Source of the DNA: Lachnospiraceae bacterium
GTDB lineage: Bacteria > Bacillota > Clostridia > Lachnospirales > Lachnospiraceae
Length of the DNA stretch: 64,000 nt
Reading direction: 5' to 3'
NCBI GenBank assembly: GCA_014804675.1
Contig: JAAUZH010000009.1
Span: forward strand, 221,684-285,683
Positions 6,503 through 15,042 of this stretch are shown in pieces (within the stretch, counting starts at the first letter, position 1; every line of letters starts with the position of its first letter). Under the pieces are notes generated by a model. That model worked only from the letters and a program-made list of their open reading frames with translations, searched no databases and was not told the origin of the DNA. The position numbers and the translations under genes are program-made.

Positions 6503-8371
6503 ATGGATTTAACAAAATTGAATGAAAAGACAATCCTTTCGGATGAAGTTTTTGAGGAAATATTTTCACAGGAGGATGAAATATACAAGGCAAGGTTGCT
6601 TTTGTCAGCGCAGGAGGTAGCAGAGCGGTTTCACGTTAAGGGTAAGTTTGACCAAATGGTTAAGGCTTACAAGAAAGTTGACCGTGAGACGAAGCAGAAG
6701 AAACAACAACAGGCCGCAAGCATGGATAATTACACACAATTTGACGGTGAGTATCCACCAATGTATTGCGGATCATGGATAGCCACAGAAACGGGCATAT
6801 ACGCCCAAAACATGGCTACAGTAGAGCAGATAGCATGTTATCACCCAATATTACCTATTGAGCGTCTGAAGAACCTTGAAACGGGCGAGGAGCAGATTAA
6901 GCTAGCATTCAAGCGAAACGGGCGGTGGGAAGAAATTATTGTTCCAAAGGTAATGATTACCTCTGCAAGTAAAATCGTGGCTCTGTCGGGGCGTGGCGTG
7001 GCTGTAACGAGCGAAAATGCAAAGCTGTTAGTGAGATACCTGTCAGACGTGGAAAACCGCAATACAGACCATATAGAGGTACAGTATTCCAGTTCAAAAC
7101 TTGGGTGGATTAAGAAAGAGTTTCTGCCCTACGATACGGAAATCACCTTTGACGGAGATAGCAGATTCAGACAGCTATTTGAGAGTATAGGAGAGCATGG
7201 GAGCCGTGATAAGTGGTATGAACATGTAAAGGAATTGAGACGAACCGGCCGGCCGGAAGTAAAAATGATGTTGGCGGCATCGTTCGCAAGTGTTCTGATA
7301 AAGCAAATAGGTGCACTTCCGTTTTTCGTTGACCTATGGGGCGAAACAGAGGGCGGCAAGACCGTTACTCTTATGTTGGCAGCTTCTGTATGGGCGAATC
7401 CTGCGGAAAGCGCTTATATTGGAGATTTTAAGACAACTGATGTTGCACTTGAAGCAAAGGCGAATATGCTTAATCACTTGCCTATGATTTTGGACGATAC
7501 CAGCAAAAAGAACCGTAGGATTGAGGAAAACTTTGAGGGCATAGTGTATGACCTGTGTTCTGGCAAGGGAAAGACACGTTCTAACAGGGATATCGGCATA
7601 AATACAGAAAATCACTGGAACAACTGCATACTGACAAATGGAGAACGTCCGCTGACTTCTTATGTCAATCAGGGCGGTGCTATCAACCGTATTTTGGAGA
7701 TTGAGTGCGGTGAAAAGGTGTATGCGGATCCACAGTTGACCGCCGACACGCTCAAACAGAATTATGGTTTTGCTGGTAAAGATTTTGTCGAAGTAATTAA
7801 GGCTATGGGTGCGGATGCTATCAGAGACATTCAGAAAGACTTTCAGCAGCAGTTATTTGATGACGAAAAAATGCAGAAGCAGAGCATATCACTTTCTATA
7901 ATTCTGACAGCCGATAAAATCGCCACAGACACGCTTTTTAAGGACGGGCAGTATATTTCTATAGACGAAGCTAAAAAGGTCTTAATTGACCGAAATGAAC
8001 TGTCTGACAATGAGCGGTGCTATCGGTACATAGTTGACAAAGTAGCAATGAATGAAATGCGCTTTGATGATGAAACGAATTGTGAAAAATGGGGAATCAT
8101 GAAAGGAGATTATGCGGTATTTTTCAACCATGCTTTTGATGAACTGTGCAAGGCAGGGGGATTTTCAAAGAAATCTTTCTTGTCATGGGCGGCGAAAAAG
8201 AAGCTGATTGACAAGTACGGCGACAAGAACACGAAACCTACAAAGATTAACGGTACGCTTGTGCGGTGCGTTTGGATAAAGGTTGAGAATGTATCTGATG
8301 ATTCGGAATTTGAAACAGATGATAATGGTTTTATCAAGGTTGACGAACAAATGCAACTGCCTTTTGACTGA
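6503..8371 (+). CDS. DUF927 replication helicase
   Basis: A 622-residue protein. The DUF927 helicase-like domain occupies about residues 200-500, with Walker A GETEGGKTV near 277-285 and a Walker B-like PMILDDTSKKN near 328. The last 80 residues look like a winged DNA-binding tail. DUF927 proteins are found in phages and integrative elements beside CHC2 primase fragments and are thought to unwind the origin. The ribosome site is CCGGAGGGA. The repeat cluster immediately after its stop is the likely target. Confidence 0.8.
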   Translation: MDLTKLNEKTILSDEVFEEIFSQEDEIYKARLLLSAQEVAERFHVKGKFDQMVKAYKKVDRETKQKKQQQAASMDNYTQFDGEYPPMYCGSWIATETGIYAQNMATVEQIACYHPILPIERLKNLETGEEQIKLAFKRNGRWEEIIVPKVMITSASKIVALSGRGVAVTSENAKLLVRYLSDVENRNTDHIEVQYSSSKLGWIKKEFLPYDTEITFDGDSRFRQLFESIGEHGSRDKWYEHVKELRRTGRPEVKMMLAASFASVLIKQIGALPFFVDLWGETEGGKTVTLMLAASVWANPAESAYIGDFKTTDVALEAKANMLNHLPMILDDTSKKNRRIEENFEGIVYDLCSGKGKTRSNRDIGINTENHWNNCILTNGERPLTSYVNQGGAINRILEIECGEKVYADPQLTADTLKQNYGFAGKDFVEVIKAMGADAIRDIQKDFQQQLFDDEKMQKQSISLSIILTADKIATDTLFKDGQYISIDEAKKVLIDRNELSDNERCYRYIVDKVAMNEMRFDDETNCEKWGIMKGDYAVFFNHAFDELCKAGGFSKKSFLSWAAKKKLIDKYGDKNTKPTKINGTLVRCVWIKVENVSDDSEFETDDNGFIKVDEQMQLPFD

Positions 8372-8379
8372 TTATGAGG

Positions 8380-8556
8380 TTACACTTTTACACCTTTTAC
8401 ACCACTAATTTTATACCAGTAATAAGATATATAAATATGTATATATCATACATCATTCACGATTTTTAAAAACAGTGACAAAATGGTGTAACCAGTGTAA
8501 ACACCGCATAAATACAAGGTTTTTCGGTGTAACGTGTTTGTGTAACCGAGTGTTAC
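8380..8556. repeat. Inverted GTGTAA iterons, putative replication origin
   Basis: In the 217 bases after the helicase gene, TTACAC occurs at 8380, 8388 and 8397, and its complement GTGTAA at 8486, 8495, 8527 and 8540. Between the two oppositely oriented groups lies a very A/T-rich stretch (8405-8470). Opposed short repeats flanking an A/T-rich core next to the helicase gene are the layout of a phage origin. No gene fits in this gap. Origin function is inferred. Confidence 0.6.
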
Positions 8557-8588
8557 TTTTATTCAAAATGTGTATATAGGAGATTATC

Positions 8589-8819
8589 ATGCAGGAAAAA
8601 ATAGAGGACATTAAGCACATACAGAATACGATATGGGCAATGTATAAGGGTTATCTGAAAGATCATGACATGAGAAAGTGGAATGATGGCATGGGAAAGC
8701 TGACAAAGGAATATGCAGACAAGGGAGATCAACAGCTTTTAACCTTTGTCCAGTGGTCTTTGATTACATGGTGTCCTATCATTAATGGGTTTGCGGAGGA
8801 ATTTAGGAAAGGTGATTGA
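8589..8819 (+). CDS. Hypothetical protein, 76 aa
   Basis: A 76-residue mostly helical protein starting after TATAGGAGATTATC. It has conserved-looking aromatic residues (WAMYKGYLKDHDMRKW, FVQWSLITWCPIINGF). It is the first gene downstream of the putative origin and overlaps the next ribosome site. This size and pattern recur in Lachnospiraceae prophages. Function unknown. Confidence 0.6.
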   Translation: MQEKIEDIKHIQNTIWAMYKGYLKDHDMRKWNDGMGKLTKEYADKGDQQLLTFVQWSLITWCPIINGFAEEFRKGD

Positions 8820-8821
8820 AA

Positions 8822-9013
8822 ATGAAAACGAAAAGATGTGGAGGTTATGTCGGCGTGGCTTGCGTTGATGGAAGTTGTTCAAAGGCAAACGCAGAGGAAT
8901 ATGCGGAAAGAGACATGGACGTGGTTAAGAATTGCAATGAGTGTCATTATTACAAAGGCTGTGAGGATTGTGCTTTAGCTGATACAAAATATTGCGAAAA
9001 ATCGCCTGATTGA
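8822..9013 (+). CDS. Small Cys-rich protein
   Basis: A 63-residue protein with nine cysteines, including a C-terminal set CNECHYYKGCEDC, probably a zinc-binding knuckle. The ATG at 8822 follows AGGAAAGGTG; a TTG at 8816 is an alternative. It belongs to a run of five small zinc-type proteins between the origin and the terminase. Function unknown. Confidence 0.6.
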   Translation: MKTKRCGGYVGVACVDGSCSKANAEEYAERDMDVVKNCNECHYYKGCEDCALADTKYCEKSPD

Positions 9014-9070
9014 GCAGAAAGTCTCAAACAGTCCGCAGTGGTGCAGGAAAAGGAAAGGATGTAGGGAAGA

Positions 9071-9325
9071 ATGACGGAGAAAGAAGCGATTGAAGCGATT
9101 GAAGTTATAAAAAGACTTATTGGAGTAAGTCCATCCGAAAGAATAGTTAGTGCGGTAAATGAAGCTATATCCGCACTTGAAAAGCAGATACCAGAGAAAC
9201 CAATCACATACAAAGGCACAAATCGTGCTGACTGCCCTGTGTGTGGCGCAATGGTCAGAGGGATAAAAGAGCCTTTTGGAGATTGGTGTAGTAAATGCGG
9301 TCAAGCCCTTGATTGGAGCGACTAA
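9071..9325 (+). CDS. Zinc-ribbon hypothetical protein
   Basis: An 84-residue protein: an N-terminal amphipathic helix (MTEKEAIEAIEVIKRLIGVS) and a C-terminal zinc ribbon with CPVCG at about 56-60 and CSKCG at 75-79. A GTAGGGAAG ribosome site precedes it. Similar helix-plus-ribbon proteins are common cargo in Lachnospiraceae prophages. Function unknown. Confidence 0.65.
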   Translation: MTEKEAIEAIEVIKRLIGVSPSERIVSAVNEAISALEKQIPEKPITYKGTNRADCPVCGAMVRGIKEPFGDWCSKCGQALDWSD

Positions 9326-9360
9326 CAACTGATTGTGCAGGAAAAGGAGGGATAAGGGAA

Positions 9361-9747
9361 ATGGAGAGATTGACAGAAAGAGCGACTGATTTGTTTGGAA
9401 CAAGTTGCATACAGCTAAAGGCGTGTGGCTATGAATTGTGCAGAGAAACGTGTGACAAGCAGGACGGAAAATATGGGTGTAAAAATTGCCCTATTGAAAA
9501 AGCATTGGAAAAGTTAGCAGAATATGAGGACTTAGAGGAACAAGGAAAACTGCTGAAGCTGCCTTGTGCGGTGGGAGATACAATTTATGAAATATATTCT
9601 GACAATATCAAAGAACATAAGGTAGATGAAGTGTCAACACATAGTATATGGATAGATAATATGTATTTTGATCATGCAGATATTGGGCAAAATATATTCC
9701 TTACCCAGGAAGAAGCGCAAGCCGCATTGAGCGAATTACAGAGGTGA
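9361..9747 (+). CDS. Cys-rich hypothetical phage protein
   Basis: A 128-residue protein. The Cys-rich N-terminus has CGYELC, CDKQDGKYGCKNC between about residues 20 and 45. A helix and a small barrel-like region (LPCAVGDTIYEIYSD...HSIWIDNMYF) follow, ending with TQEEAQAALSEL. The start at 9361 is chosen for AAAAGGAGGGATAAGGG upstream. This family is frequent in Firmicute prophages between replication and packaging genes. Function unknown. Confidence 0.7.
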   Translation: MERLTERATDLFGTSCIQLKACGYELCRETCDKQDGKYGCKNCPIEKALEKLAEYEDLEEQGKLLKLPCAVGDTIYEIYSDNIKEHKVDEVSTHSIWIDNMYFDHADIGQNIFLTQEEAQAALSELQR

Positions 9748-9751
9748 TACC

Positions 9752-10198
9752 ATGCGAAAATGCCGAAACTGCCTATGCCGCACCTGTATAAAATCCTGCA
9801 AGTGCCATAACTGCAAAGGGAAAATTAAAGAGTGCAAACGGTACAGCGGATTTAGGCAGTTGAGCATTTTCGAGCCGCCGGAGAAGCCAAAGTATCAATC
9901 CGCACCAAGGGAGCCATGGGAGTATTACGGACTGAACGATAAGGAATATCGCGCCAAGCTAATGGAAATGGCTAAATCAGGCAAATACCTTGACCTTATC
10001 AGAAAAGCCGCATATAGGACGGATAAAGACATTGCAAAGTATATCATCAAGGCAGTGACAAAGGGTAAGAGTTGGGATTATCTGGAACATGATTTGGAAT
10101 TGGGAAGAATCAGCGTTGGCAGAAGTAATTTTTACGGATATGTGCGAAAATTCTATTATTATTTCGATGTCGAGTTGAAAGAAAACGGAATCATTTAG
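9752..10198 (+). CDS. Possible late-transcription regulator
   Basis: A 148-residue protein with a zinc-binding N-terminus (CRNCLCRTCIKSCKCHNC, residues 4-21). The C-terminal helical half includes a possible helix-turn-helix (DIAKYIIKAVTKGKSWDYLE). It sits immediately before the methylase/terminase block, the position where ArpU/RinA-type activators of late genes are found in related phages. No sequence match to those families is visible, so the role rests on position and the DNA-binding look. Confidence 0.5.
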   Translation: MRKCRNCLCRTCIKSCKCHNCKGKIKECKRYSGFRQLSIFEPPEKPKYQSAPREPWEYYGLNDKEYRAKLMEMAKSGKYLDLIRKAAYRTDKDIAKYIIKAVTKGKSWDYLEHDLELGRISVGRSNFYGYVRKFYYYFDVELKENGII

Positions 10199-10504
10199 GG
10201 GAATGAGATACCTGTTAAAATGCGTACAAGCCGATTTGAGACGTTTTAACACAAAATGCGGTAATGTATCGCTGAAATGTTTTTAAGGCGAATTTGGGGC
10301 GAATACGAAGCGACAGGGGTATATGTGATGTCAGTGACAGTAATAAAATAAATGAAATAAATCTTGTTTTAAATGAATAATATAAAAACCCAATTATACG
10401 CTACACTAAAATATTGATTTTGTCAAGGACGCAAAGATTGGTACAAATCATCTCCCTAAATGCTTTATACTGTACATAGGGGGATTGTGGAGGGAAAGGG
10501 AAAT
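10199..10504. other. Non-coding gap before late genes
   Basis: A 306-base A/T-rich stretch without a supported gene. TATACT at 10466-10471 could be a -10 box, but no good -35 lies 16-18 bases upstream, so an activator-dependent late promoter is possible. No convincing hairpin or repeat was seen. Confidence 0.4.
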
Positions 10505-10960
10505 ATGAACACAGATTTAATGTTTAGTAGCAAAAAAGAAGATTGGGAAACACCGCAAGATCTATTTGACGAATTGAATAAAGAATTTGATTTTACAACA
10601 GATGTGTGTGCAAGCGAAGAAAATCATAAATGCGATTATTATTTTAGAAAAGATGCTCCGATTGACGGATTGAGAATCGCATGGACGGGTAGATGTTGGA
10701 TGAACCCGCCTTATGGCAGAGGAATAGGAAAATGGATCAAAAAAGCACATGATGAAGTTAAAAGAGGGGTTCCACTTGTTGTATGCTTACTTCCTGCAAG
10801 GACTGATACAAAATGGTTCCACGAATACATATACAACAAGGAAAATGTGGAGGTTAGATTTTTGAAAGGCAGATTGAAATTTGGAGGATCTAAAAATTCT
10901 GCGCCGTTTCCGAGTATGGTTGTAATTTTTAATAATATAAAAGCAGAAAAGAAGGAATAG
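10505..10960 (+). CDS. Phage N6-adenine methyltransferase
   Basis: A 151-residue protein of the phage Dam family. It opens with WETPQDLFDELNKEFDFTTD and has the catalytic motif NPPYGRGIGKW near residues 62-72, the (D/N)PPY signature of adenine-N6 methylases that flip and methylate DNA. The start at 10505 follows GGAGGGAAAGGGAA. It precedes the terminase genes and may protect phage DNA from host restriction or time packaging. Target sequence unknown. Confidence 0.9.
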   Translation: MNTDLMFSSKKEDWETPQDLFDELNKEFDFTTDVCASEENHKCDYYFRKDAPIDGLRIAWTGRCWMNPPYGRGIGKWIKKAHDEVKRGVPLVVCLLPARTDTKWFHEYIYNKENVEVRFLKGRLKFGGSKNSAPFPSMVVIFNNIKAEKKE

Positions 10961-10962
10961 TC

Positions 10963-11007
10963 ATGGACGGTCTTACACCGAAGCAGAAAGCGTTTGCGGA
11001 CGATTAA
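10963..11007 (+). pseudogene. Remnant of a terminase small subunit start
   Basis: A 14-codon open frame MDGLTPKQKAFADD followed by TAA. LTPKQKAFADxY is the hallmark N-terminus of XtmA/P27-type small terminases, and a different, intact small terminase begins 28 bases downstream. The simplest reading is that an older small-subunit gene was replaced and only its beginning survives. Confidence 0.55.
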
Positions 11008-11035
11008 GGAATGATAACAGCGGATAGGTGAGTAT

Positions 11036-11542
11036 ATGGCAAAGGGAAAATATGAATATTGGCTGACAGAAGATGGATTACTTCTCCTATCCGCATGGGC
11101 GAGAGATGGATTGTCAGAAGAACAAATTGCACACAATATGAATGTTGCATACTCCACCTTAAGGACATGGAAAGACAAGTATCCGGCACTTTCGGCAGCC
11201 TTAAAAAAAGGGAAAGAAGTAGTTGATATTGAAGTAGAAAATGCTTTATATAAAAACGCTGTTGGATTTAAGGAAACAGTGAAAAAGCCTATCAAGGTAA
11301 AACGTGTTGATTATGAGAATGGGAAAAGGCTGAAAGAGTATGAGGAAGTAGTAGAAGCAGAGGAAGAAATCTTTGTTCCACCGAATACAGTTGCACAGAT
11401 ATTTTGGTTGAAGAACCGAAAGCCTGCAGAATGGAAAGATAAGCGAGAGGAAATTGAGCAGGAGCAGGAAGAAAAAGAAACTGTAAGAATCGAACTAACA
11501 AGAAACGGAAAACAATATGAGCAAAACAGTGATAACCCTTGA
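11036..11542 (+). CDS. Phage terminase small subunit
   Basis: A 168-residue protein. The N-terminal helix-turn-helix (about 20-50, EEQIAHNMNVAYSTLRTW) recognises the packaging site. A helical middle follows, with FVPPNTVAQIFWLKNRKPAEWKDK near 120-145, which is typical of small terminases. It overlaps the large-subunit gene by 26 bases. Together they form the DNA-packaging motor. Confidence 0.85.
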   Translation: MAKGKYEYWLTEDGLLLLSAWARDGLSEEQIAHNMNVAYSTLRTWKDKYPALSAALKKGKEVVDIEVENALYKNAVGFKETVKKPIKVKRVDYENGKRLKEYEEVVEAEEEIFVPPNTVAQIFWLKNRKPAEWKDKREEIEQEQEEKETVRIELTRNGKQYEQNSDNP

Positions 11543-12767
11543 CGACATCATAGCACCAAACTATGATGAAATACTCTTTGATGTGTTGGAACACAGACAC
11601 ACGCATTATATCCTAAAAGGCGGCAGAGGTAGTTGCAAATCCTCTTTTGTGAGTATAGCAATAATACTATTGATGACCAGACCGGAGAACAGAGATAAGC
11701 ACTGTATCATCTTCCGAAAGACAGCGAACACATTGAGAGATAGCGTATTCTCACAAATGCAATTTGCAATATCAGCATTAGGGCTTGAATCAGATTTCAA
11801 ATGCACTGTTAGTCCGATGAAAATTACATATATCCCGACAGGGCAAGTGATATTGTTCCGAGGTGTTGACGATAAAATGAAACTGAAATCGTTAAAAGCA
11901 CCATTCGGATATTTTGCGTTTTCGTGGTTGGAAGAGGCGGACACGTTCTCTGGCATGGAAGAAATCAGAAATATACTTCAATCGTCCATGCGTGGCGGCG
12001 TATCGTTCTGGAACTTTATGTCATTCAATCCACCTATATCAATCAATAATTTCATGAATGAAGAGGCGTTGATTGAGCGTGCTGACAGGCTTGTGCATTC
12101 GTCCGATTATCGAACAGTGCCTAGGGAATGGCTTGGAGAACAGTTCTTTGATGAAGCGGAACATCTGAAATCAACCAACGAGAGGGCATACCGGCATGAG
12201 TATCTGGGGGAAGCTGTTGGAACTGGTGGAGCGGTGTTTGAGTTTTTGGAGTTTCGGGAGATTACAGACGAGGAAATCAGCCACATGGATAGAATCATGC
12301 AGGGCACAGACTGGGGATTCTTTCCTGACCCCTATGCCTTTGTTCGCTCCCACTATGACCACGCAAGGGAAACTATTTATCTGATTGATGAATTGTATGT
12401 CAATAAATGGAGCAATCAGCGGACGGCACAATGGATTCTCGATAAGGGATATAATGATTTTACCGTTACTTGCGACAGCGCAGAGCCGAAATCAGTGGTA
12501 GATTACCGTGACATGGGTATCAATGCCAGAGGGGCGATAAAAGGCGCAGGTAGCGTTGAATACGGTATGAAATGGCTACAGCGGCGGCATATCGTGTGCG
12601 ACATGAGAAGAACACCGAAACTTGGAAAAGAGTTAAAGGAATACGAATATGAGAGGGATAAGGACGGTAATTTCATTTCTGGTTATCCCGATGCAAACAA
12701 TCACGGGATTGACGGATTGCGCTATTCGTATGAACCTTTATACAATAGACGAGGTAACAGAGCATGA
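11517..12767 (+). CDS. Terminase large subunit, PBSX type
   Basis: A 416-residue packaging ATPase/nuclease. Walker A is GGRGSCKSS near residues 34-42, and the Walker B-like region is FSWLEEADTF near 137. The C-terminal RNase H-fold nuclease contains GTDWGF near 263 and VTCDSAEPKS near 318. Length and order match PBSX/SPP1-type terminases (Terminase_3/6C). It translocates phage DNA into the prohead through the portal encoded downstream, if a prohead can still form. Confidence 0.93.
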   Translation: MSKTVITLDDIIAPNYDEILFDVLEHRHTHYILKGGRGSCKSSFVSIAIILLMTRPENRDKHCIIFRKTANTLRDSVFSQMQFAISALGLESDFKCTVSPMKITYIPTGQVILFRGVDDKMKLKSLKAPFGYFAFSWLEEADTFSGMEEIRNILQSSMRGGVSFWNFMSFNPPISINNFMNEEALIERADRLVHSSDYRTVPREWLGEQFFDEAEHLKSTNERAYRHEYLGEAVGTGGAVFEFLEFREITDEEISHMDRIMQGTDWGFFPDPYAFVRSHYDHARETIYLIDELYVNKWSNQRTAQWILDKGYNDFTVTCDSAEPKSVVDYRDMGINARGAIKGAGSVEYGMKWLQRRHIVCDMRRTPKLGKELKEYEYERDKDGNFISGYPDANNHGIDGLRYSYEPLYNRRGNRA

Positions 12768-12816
12768 CAAGGTACGCTTTTGAATCATTGTTTAACAAGA
12801 GGGGGAATAGTGCGTA

Positions 12817-13035
12817 ATGACATTTAAACATAAAGGATATACATTACAGCAAGGAGCAAAAGTCAATCATCACTACATGATATTTGCACCGGACGGACAC
12901 ATGGTAATGCATGTTCCATATAATAAGCCAGTAACAGAGGAAAAGGCAAAAGAATTTATAGAGGGATATTTAACGCTTGCAGGAAAGTTTGATGATATTT
13001 TTGACGATTTGCAGAACGATGATTTTGACGATTAA
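12817..13035 (+). CDS. Small hypothetical protein
   Basis: A 72-residue protein between terminase and portal: a beta-rich N-terminus (KHKGYTLQQGAKVNHHYMIF) and a strongly acidic C-terminus (DDIFDDLQNDDFDD). The start lies close to AAGAGGGGGAATA. Such acidic accessory proteins are common at this position in A118-like phages. Function unknown. Confidence 0.6.
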   Translation: MTFKHKGYTLQQGAKVNHHYMIFAPDGHMVMHVPYNKPVTEEKAKEFIEGYLTLAGKFDDIFDDLQNDDFDD

Positions 13036-13044
13036 GGTGATAAC

Positions 13045-14493
13045 ATGGGAATAATTCAAACAATAAAAAGGTGGTGGGACAGTTTGTGGCAGAAAGAAGC
13101 ACAGGACAAATTCGGGGTTGAGACAATCGAAAGTGACGTGATGAAAGCGGCACTTGATGATTGGGTGAATATTTATCAAGGGAAGCCAGACTGGACACTG
13201 CCGGACGATAAAGGCAATGTGGATATAGAGTCATTTAACTTTGCAAAGAAGCTGTGCAACGAAACCGCAAGGCTGACCACGCTTGCACTTGGTGTTACAG
13301 TAGAGGGTTCAGCAAGGGCAGAGTGGATAAACGGCTTTATGGAAAGCTATATTGCCCGAATGAAGAATGAGGAATGTGAAAAAGCGTGTGCGTTTGGGTA
13401 TATCATATTAAAGCCGAATGGAAAAGGCATTGATTATGTCATGCCGTGGGATTTCTGTCCGACACACGCCACGGACGGGAAAGTGGACGGAGGTATATTT
13501 TTCGACCACTACCACGAGCCGGGCGACAAGTGGTATTATACCCGGTTGGAATGGCAGAGGTTCGAAGATGTGTCGGAGGATATGCAGATATACCGGATCA
13601 CCAATAAGACATACAAGGCAACCGGCACAAACGGTATCGGGCAAGAGTGCAGCATGAGTGAAACGGTTTGGGCGAATCTTCAAGAGGATGCCGCATATCA
13701 GAATATTGAACAGCCGCTTTTCTCTATCTTCAAAATGCCACTGTCTAACAATATTGATATGAGTAGTCCTTTGGGCGTGTCTATCTTCTCCAATGCGCAA
13801 AAGGAGTTGAAATCATTGGATATTGCATGGACGCGGTTGGAGGATGAAATATTCGACAGCCAGAAAAAGGTATTCTTAGGCGACATGATGATTGATGAAC
13901 CGGGAATGCCTGTCAGAAGTAAATTCACAGCAAACGGAGCGATTGACAAGGCAGGAAAGACATTACCGAGATATTTACATATTCTTCCCGGTACTTCACA
14001 AGGAGACGAATACCACGAAGTAAACCCGGCATTGCAGGCCACTGACAGATTGAGCGGCATAGACCATTTTCTAAACCTTGTCGGAGTGAAATGTGGGTAC
14101 AGTACCGGGCAGTTTGTGTTGAATGGGCGTAGCGGTGTAGTTACCGCCACCCAAGTAGAAAGCGACGACCGGGAAACAATACAGAATATAAAGCAAATCA
14201 GAGATAGCTTGCAGACAGCCACAGACGGCTTGATATACGCTCTTGATAAATATGCTGATATTTATAACCTTGCCCCGGTTGGCGTTTATGAGGTCAATTA
14301 TTCGTTCCAAGACATAGTTTACAACTATGAAGAGGATAAGTTGCGTCACTGGCAATACGTTCAAGCCGGTAAATATCCGTTGTGGATGTATTACATGAAA
14401 TTCGAGGGTATGAGCGAGGACGAAGCGAAAGCAGTAGCCGCCGAAGCCAAGAGCGAGAATGAGCAAAATAGTAGCCTATTTGGTGAGGAGTAA
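13045..14493 (+). CDS. Phage portal protein, SPP1/A118-like
   Basis: A 482-residue portal protein of the SPP1 Gp6-like family. It begins with a Trp-rich leader (RWWDSLWQKEAQDKFG), has the portal body through about residue 400, and ends in an acidic/charged tail. Twelve copies normally form the ring through which DNA enters the head. Gene order terminase-portal-minor capsid is canonical. Its last residues, SSLFGEE, recur at the end of the next small gene. Confidence 0.85.
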   Translation: MGIIQTIKRWWDSLWQKEAQDKFGVETIESDVMKAALDDWVNIYQGKPDWTLPDDKGNVDIESFNFAKKLCNETARLTTLALGVTVEGSARAEWINGFMESYIARMKNEECEKACAFGYIILKPNGKGIDYVMPWDFCPTHATDGKVDGGIFFDHYHEPGDKWYYTRLEWQRFEDVSEDMQIYRITNKTYKATGTNGIGQECSMSETVWANLQEDAAYQNIEQPLFSIFKMPLSNNIDMSSPLGVSIFSNAQKELKSLDIAWTRLEDEIFDSQKKVFLGDMMIDEPGMPVRSKFTANGAIDKAGKTLPRYLHILPGTSQGDEYHEVNPALQATDRLSGIDHFLNLVGVKCGYSTGQFVLNGRSGVVTATQVESDDRETIQNIKQIRDSLQTATDGLIYALDKYADIYNLAPVGVYEVNYSFQDIVYNYEEDKLRHWQYVQAGKYPLWMYYMKFEGMSEDEAKAVAAEAKSENEQNSSLFGEE

Positions 14494-14496
14494 AAT

Positions 14497-14724
14497 ATGG
14501 GAGATTATGCAGAAGCATTAAAATCAGCAAAGAAACCGTTGAATCCGTTTGACTGCAAACCTAGCGATTGCAAGCATTGTTATGTAGCAAGTGCAGGAGT
14601 TGTGGGCGCGCATTATTCTTGCGATTGCAAAGCGAGTAAAAGATATAATGGTTATCCGCTTATAATGTGTCCGCAGGATTGTGAACATTATGAGCAAGAA
14701 AGCAGTTTGTTTGGGGAGGAATAG
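14497..14724 (+). CDS. Small Cys-rich protein ending SSLFGEE
   Basis: A 75-residue protein beginning 4 bases after the portal stop. It has CKPSDCKHCY and CDCKASKRY...CPQDCEHY clusters, probably zinc-binding. Its C-terminal EQESSLFGEE nearly repeats the portal's EQNSSLFGEE, so a short duplication or a shared docking tail is visible. Function unknown. Confidence 0.6.
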   Translation: MGDYAEALKSAKKPLNPFDCKPSDCKHCYVASAGVVGAHYSCDCKASKRYNGYPLIMCPQDCEHYEQESSLFGEE

Positions 14725-14727
14725 GAA

Positions 14728-15021
14728 ATGAAACACGAAAAAGAATGGTACACTTGTGACAGGTGCGGAGAGGAGATCAAAGAAGATGTTGGTGCGTGGC
14801 AGTGGGTTCTTGACCATATTACAAAACATATGTCAAGAGATGAAGTGCTTGACATCATACAAGCAAAACCTTACGGATATGTGAGTGGTGTGGTTCACGA
14901 ATTGCCAGAGATTTCCGCTGTAACTATTGTAAGAGGGTATCATAGAGAAAACAAAACAATGCATTTGTGTGGAAAGTGCCGTAAAGCATTTGAACAGTTT
15001 ATGAAAATGGAGAATGTATGA
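14728..15021 (+). CDS. Zinc-finger hypothetical protein
   Basis: A 97-residue protein with paired zinc ligands: CDRCGEEI near residue 10 and LCGKCRKAF near 85, separated by a helical/beta insert. A GGGGAGGAATAGG ribosome site precedes it. It is inserted between portal and minor capsid genes like other accessory genes here. Function unknown. Confidence 0.6.
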   Translation: MKHEKEWYTCDRCGEEIKEDVGAWQWVLDHITKHMSRDEVLDIIQAKPYGYVSGVVHELPEISAVTIVRGYHRENKTMHLCGKCRKAFEQFMKMENV

Positions 15022-15042
15022 GAATAAGACAGCACATCGGCA

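Noticed and set aside
8372..8588. Possible CRISPR array from the repeated GTGTAA boxes
   Set aside because: Boxes are six to nine bases, irregularly spaced and in both orientations; no spacer-repeat regularity.
12764..12817. 17-codon frame after the large terminase gene
   Set aside because: Too short, no ribosome site of its own, overlaps adjoining start and stop codons.
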